Shown: piece after piece, positions 30,545 to 32,329 of the stretch
Layout: each line of letters starts with the position of its first letter
Position numbering within the stretch: the first letter of the stretch is position 1
From: Streptacidiphilus neutrinimicus
GTDB taxonomy: Bacteria > Actinomycetota > Actinomycetes > Streptomycetales > Streptomycetaceae
DNA length: 32,329 nt
Assembly (NCBI RefSeq): GCF_000787815.1
Contig: NZ_BBPO01000009.1
Coordinates: 46,482 to 78,810, forward strand
Direction of reading: 5' to 3'
Notes under the pieces: generated by a model
Seen by the model: only the letters and a program-made list of their open reading frames with translations
The model's database searches: none
Told to the model about the DNA's origin: nothing
Made by a program: the position numbers and the translations under genes

Positions 30545-30611
30545 CAGGTCGAGCGCGCCGCCTGCCGCTCGGCCGGGGCAGGTCGAGCGCGCCGCCTGCC
30601 GCTCGGCCGGG
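30545..30611. repeat. Direct tandem duplication with 34-bp period
   Basis: A 33-base sequence beginning CAGGTCGAGCGCGCCGCC occurs at 30545 and again at 30579 without mismatch. It lies in the 316-base gap between the NTF2-like and NUDIX genes, which otherwise holds only the promoter elements near 30425-30456 and no gene. Confidence 0.85.
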
Positions 30612-30715
30612 TGGGACCCCGCGTCAGGCGCGGGGACCGGGGGGCCGAGGCGGGGCGCCCGACGAACGTCATGTCTCCGCCCTCCCTCCATGCCGCCGCG
30701 ACGCGGAGAGAGTGG

Positions 30716-31213
30716 TCAGGACACGCCTGGCGTGATCGCCGACAAGGCGAACCAGGTGGCCTCCTCGTTCCGCAGCGCCAGGCGCACCTTCTCGCGCTGG
30801 TGCGGCGTCACATCCGCCGGGAGGTCGTCGACCTCGAACCAGCGCACCTCCAGCGACTCGTCGTCGTTGACCCTGACCTCGCCGTCGAGGTAGCGGCAGC
30901 GGAACACCAGTGCCAGGTACGTGGCCTGGTCGCCGTTCGGGTACACCACCGGTGGATCGACCATCACGGCGACGAGCCGCTCCGGGACGACGCGCACCCC
31001 CGTCTCCTCGAACGCCTCGCGCACCACGGCGTCGCCGGGCGCCTCCCCGGGCTCCAGGATCCCGCCGAGCAGCGCCCAACGGCCGTTGTCGGAACGGCGG
31101 GTGAGCAGCACGCGGTCACGGTCGTCGAGGATCACGCCGGTGATGCCGCTCAGCCACAGCGGATCACGGCCGACATGGGCGCGCAGGTCACGCACGAACT
31201 CCGGTACAGGCAT
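30716..31213 (-). CDS. NUDIX hydrolase
   Basis: A 165-residue NUDIX protein. The full NUDIX box GGILEPGEAPGDAVVREAFEETGV (about residues 50-73) keeps all catalytic residues of GX5EX7REUXEEXGU. The N-terminus GITGVILDDRDRVLLTRRSDNGRWALL and the Tyr/Trp-rich later part (YPNGDQATYLALVFRCRYLDGE, EVRWFEVDDLP) are typical of the streptomycete 8-oxo-dGTP/ADP-ribose-type group. It hydrolyses a nucleoside diphosphate linked to another moiety; substrate not predictable. TAGGGT lies seven bases before the ATG and no Shine-Dalgarno is present, so the mRNA is probably leaderless. Confidence 0.93.
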   Translation of the reverse strand: MPVPEFVRDLRAHVGRDPLWLSGITGVILDDRDRVLLTRRSDNGRWALLGGILEPGEAPGDAVVREAFEETGVRVVPERLVAVMVDPPVVYPNGDQATYLALVFRCRYLDGEVRVNDDESLEVRWFEVDDLPADVTPHQREKVRLALRNEEATWFALSAITPGVS

Positions 31214-31220
31214 GGCGCCC

Positions 31221-31226
31221 ACCCTA
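31221..31226 (-). promoter_or_regulatory. Probable leaderless -10 box of the NUDIX gene
   Basis: Reverse strand TAGGGT, a seven-base spacer (GGGCGCC) and ATG. It has the same geometry as the DUF2087, TetR and ketopantoate reductase starts. Confidence 0.6.
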
Positions 31227-31336
31227 CGGGTCGCGCGTGGCCACGGCCGGACGCGCTGTGGTCGCGTCACGGGAGTGCCTGGCGGAGGCGCGTCGTGGTG
31301 TTGTGTCGCGCCCTGTCGATCAGAGCCGCCGGGCCG

Positions 31337-31366
31337 ATGACATCCGGCCAACTCCGGGTCTACCGT
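31337..31366 (+). promoter_or_regulatory. Promoter of the membrane protein at the right edge
   Basis: ATGACA (31337-31342), an 18-base spacer and TACCGT (31361-31366), followed 43 bases later by the ATG at 31409. Confidence 0.5.
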
Positions 31367-31408
31367 TGATCGGCCGGTGCAGGACCGGGGCGAGCGGGGG
31401 GAGCGCCG

Positions 31409-32329
31409 ATGCCGGACACCGCTGTGCCGCTCGGGGACGACGCCCCCGCGCGGAGCGACACCGTCTGCGATGTGGTGGGCTTCGTGCTGCTCGCGGCCTG
31501 CGCGGCATGGACGGACTACTGCGCGTCCGGACGGGAGGCGCACCCGGAGGGCGTCCTGCTCGGGCTGCTGGCCGTCGCCGCCGGGTACGCGACGGGCCGT
31601 ATCGCCGGGGCCCTGGCACCGCTCGGCGGCCTGCTCGTCCCGGCCGCCGCCGCGGCCGTGTTCGCGCCCGCCTTCGGCGGGCGCGTCCTGGGTGGCGACG
31701 CCGTCGCCGCCCTGCTCTCGCTCGCGGTCGGCGCGGCCTGCTGCGCTGGGTACGCGGCCCGCGAGCGCGGCCTGCGCTGGACGGCGCGCGGCTGCGTGCT
31801 GCTCGCGCTGGCCCTGACGGCGGAGTCGCTGCTCACCGACGCGACCCTGGGCGCGCTCACCTGCGGCGGCACGCTCGTGGTGGCCGGATCCGTGTACCGC
31901 GCCCGGAACCGCCGTCGGTCCCTGGTCCTGCTCGGCGGCTGCGTGGTGCTGGCAGTCGGCGCGGTGCTGGTCTGCGCGCACGGCGGCGGCGACCCGGCGG
32001 CGGGCGGTCCGACCGCGGGCGGCCCGACCGCGGAGGTGTCCGCGCAGCGGCTCGCGGTCTGGCGCGACGCCTGGCACGGCGTCGCCCAACAGCCGTGGCG
32101 CGGCGTCGGCCCCGGTGACTTCACCGACGGCAGCGCCTCCTCGGCGGCGCTCCAGCAAGCCGCCGAGCAGGGCTGGCCCGGCCTGGCCCTGCTCGGCGGC
32201 GCCTTCGCCTGGTGCCTGTGGTCGCTCGGCCGCTCACCCCGGCCGACGCCGGTCACGCTGAGCGCGGCGGGCGCGCTGACGGCGCTCGGCGTGCAGGCGG
32301 CGGCAACCCCTGTGCTCAGTGTGCCGGCC
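31409..32329 (+). CDS. Polytopic membrane protein resembling O-antigen ligase/polymerase, 3' end outside window
   Basis: The frame is open for 307 codons to the window edge. At least seven hydrophobic segments are visible (for example VVGFVLLAACAAWTDY, GVLLGLLAVAAGYATG, LGALTCGGTLVVAGSVY, SLVLLGGCVVLAVGAVLVC). Near residues 210-260, QRLAVWRDAWHGVAQQPWRGVGPGDF, then LQQAAEQGWPGLALLGGAFAW, match the pattern R..W..A......P..GVGPGxF...AAEQGxxGL found in the Wzy/O-antigen ligase superfamily. The protein may therefore handle lipid-linked glycans, but the small number of early helices and the truncation leave this open. GGGGAG lies five bases before the ATG. Transcribed away from the NUDIX gene. Confidence 0.75.
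   Translation, partial: MPDTAVPLGDDAPARSDTVCDVVGFVLLAACAAWTDYCASGREAHPEGVLLGLLAVAAGYATGRIAGALAPLGGLLVPAAAAAVFAPAFGGRVLGGDAVAALLSLAVGAACCAGYAARERGLRWTARGCVLLALALTAESLLTDATLGALTCGGTLVVAGSVYRARNRRRSLVLLGGCVVLAVGAVLVCAHGGGDPAAGGPTAGGPTAEVSAQRLAVWRDAWHGVAQQPWRGVGPGDFTDGSASSAALQQAAEQGWPGLALLGGAFAWCLWSLGRSPRPTPVTLSAAGALTALGVQAAATPVLSVPA

Overview
The window is about 32 kb of very GC-rich DNA with dense genes, strong third-position G/C bias, many GTG starts, GGAGG-type ribosome binding sites, TANNNT -10 boxes and several probable leaderless starts. This fits an actinomycete, most likely a streptomycete-type organism (Streptomyces, Kitasatospora or Streptacidiphilus; genus not certain). No rRNA, tRNA, CRISPR array or intact mobile element was seen. 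Most of the window looks like ordinary accessory chromosome.

Layout. 1-2482: a divergent pair of acyl-CoA genes, a crotonase cut by the window edge and an acyl-CoA ligase. 2767-5149: a membrane-anchored coiled-coil protein, a DUF2087 protein and a ketopantoate reductase-like enzyme. 5314-6641: an NADPH-dependent FMN reductase facing a TetR regulator, with two matching operator palindromes between them. 6862-9654: a secreted cell-wall amidase, then a DUF2231 / YihY-BrkB membrane protein pair. 9816-12423: a small Cys/His protein, a Tat-exported GH47 alpha-mannosidase and two small hypothetical proteins. 12733-15455: a translationally coupled nitronate monooxygenase / acyl-CoA ligase operon behind a TetR-type palindrome. 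15579-19219: a soluble Ser/Thr kinase overlapping a lipoprotein gene, then a secreted GH8 glycanase with a clear promoter and a palindromic operator. 19365-21205: an MFS exporter facing a MarR regulator. 21402-25102: a peptide-type ABC importer (lipoprotein plus two permeases, no ATPase). 25165-28195: an acyl-CoA dehydrogenase, a second ketopantoate reductase paralogue and a GNAT acetyltransferase. 28208-29975: a decayed block with a frameshifted MFS pseudogene, a tyrosine-recombinase scrap and a nonsense-interrupted quinone oxidoreductase; these surround one intact gene, a DhaM-like protein that lacks its phosphorylatable histidine. 29995-32329: an NTF2-like protein, a leaderless NUDIX hydrolase and the start of a polytopic membrane protein resembling O-antigen ligase/polymerase.

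Three themes stand out. First, acyl-CoA metabolism is spread over three loci: crotonase plus ligase, nitronate monooxygenase plus ligase, and acyl-CoA dehydrogenase. Two of these carry a box matching TnnAACnnGTTnnA, the KstR-type consensus as I recall it, and the third carries a different palindrome. Second, there are secreted glycan enzymes: GH8, GH47 and the amidase. Third, several self-contained regulator/target pairs are arranged divergently, with readable operators. The most unusual items are the His-less DhaM homologue inside the decayed block and the GH8 operator resembling palindromes reported upstream of actinomycete chitosanase genes. I found no clear undescribed multi-gene system.
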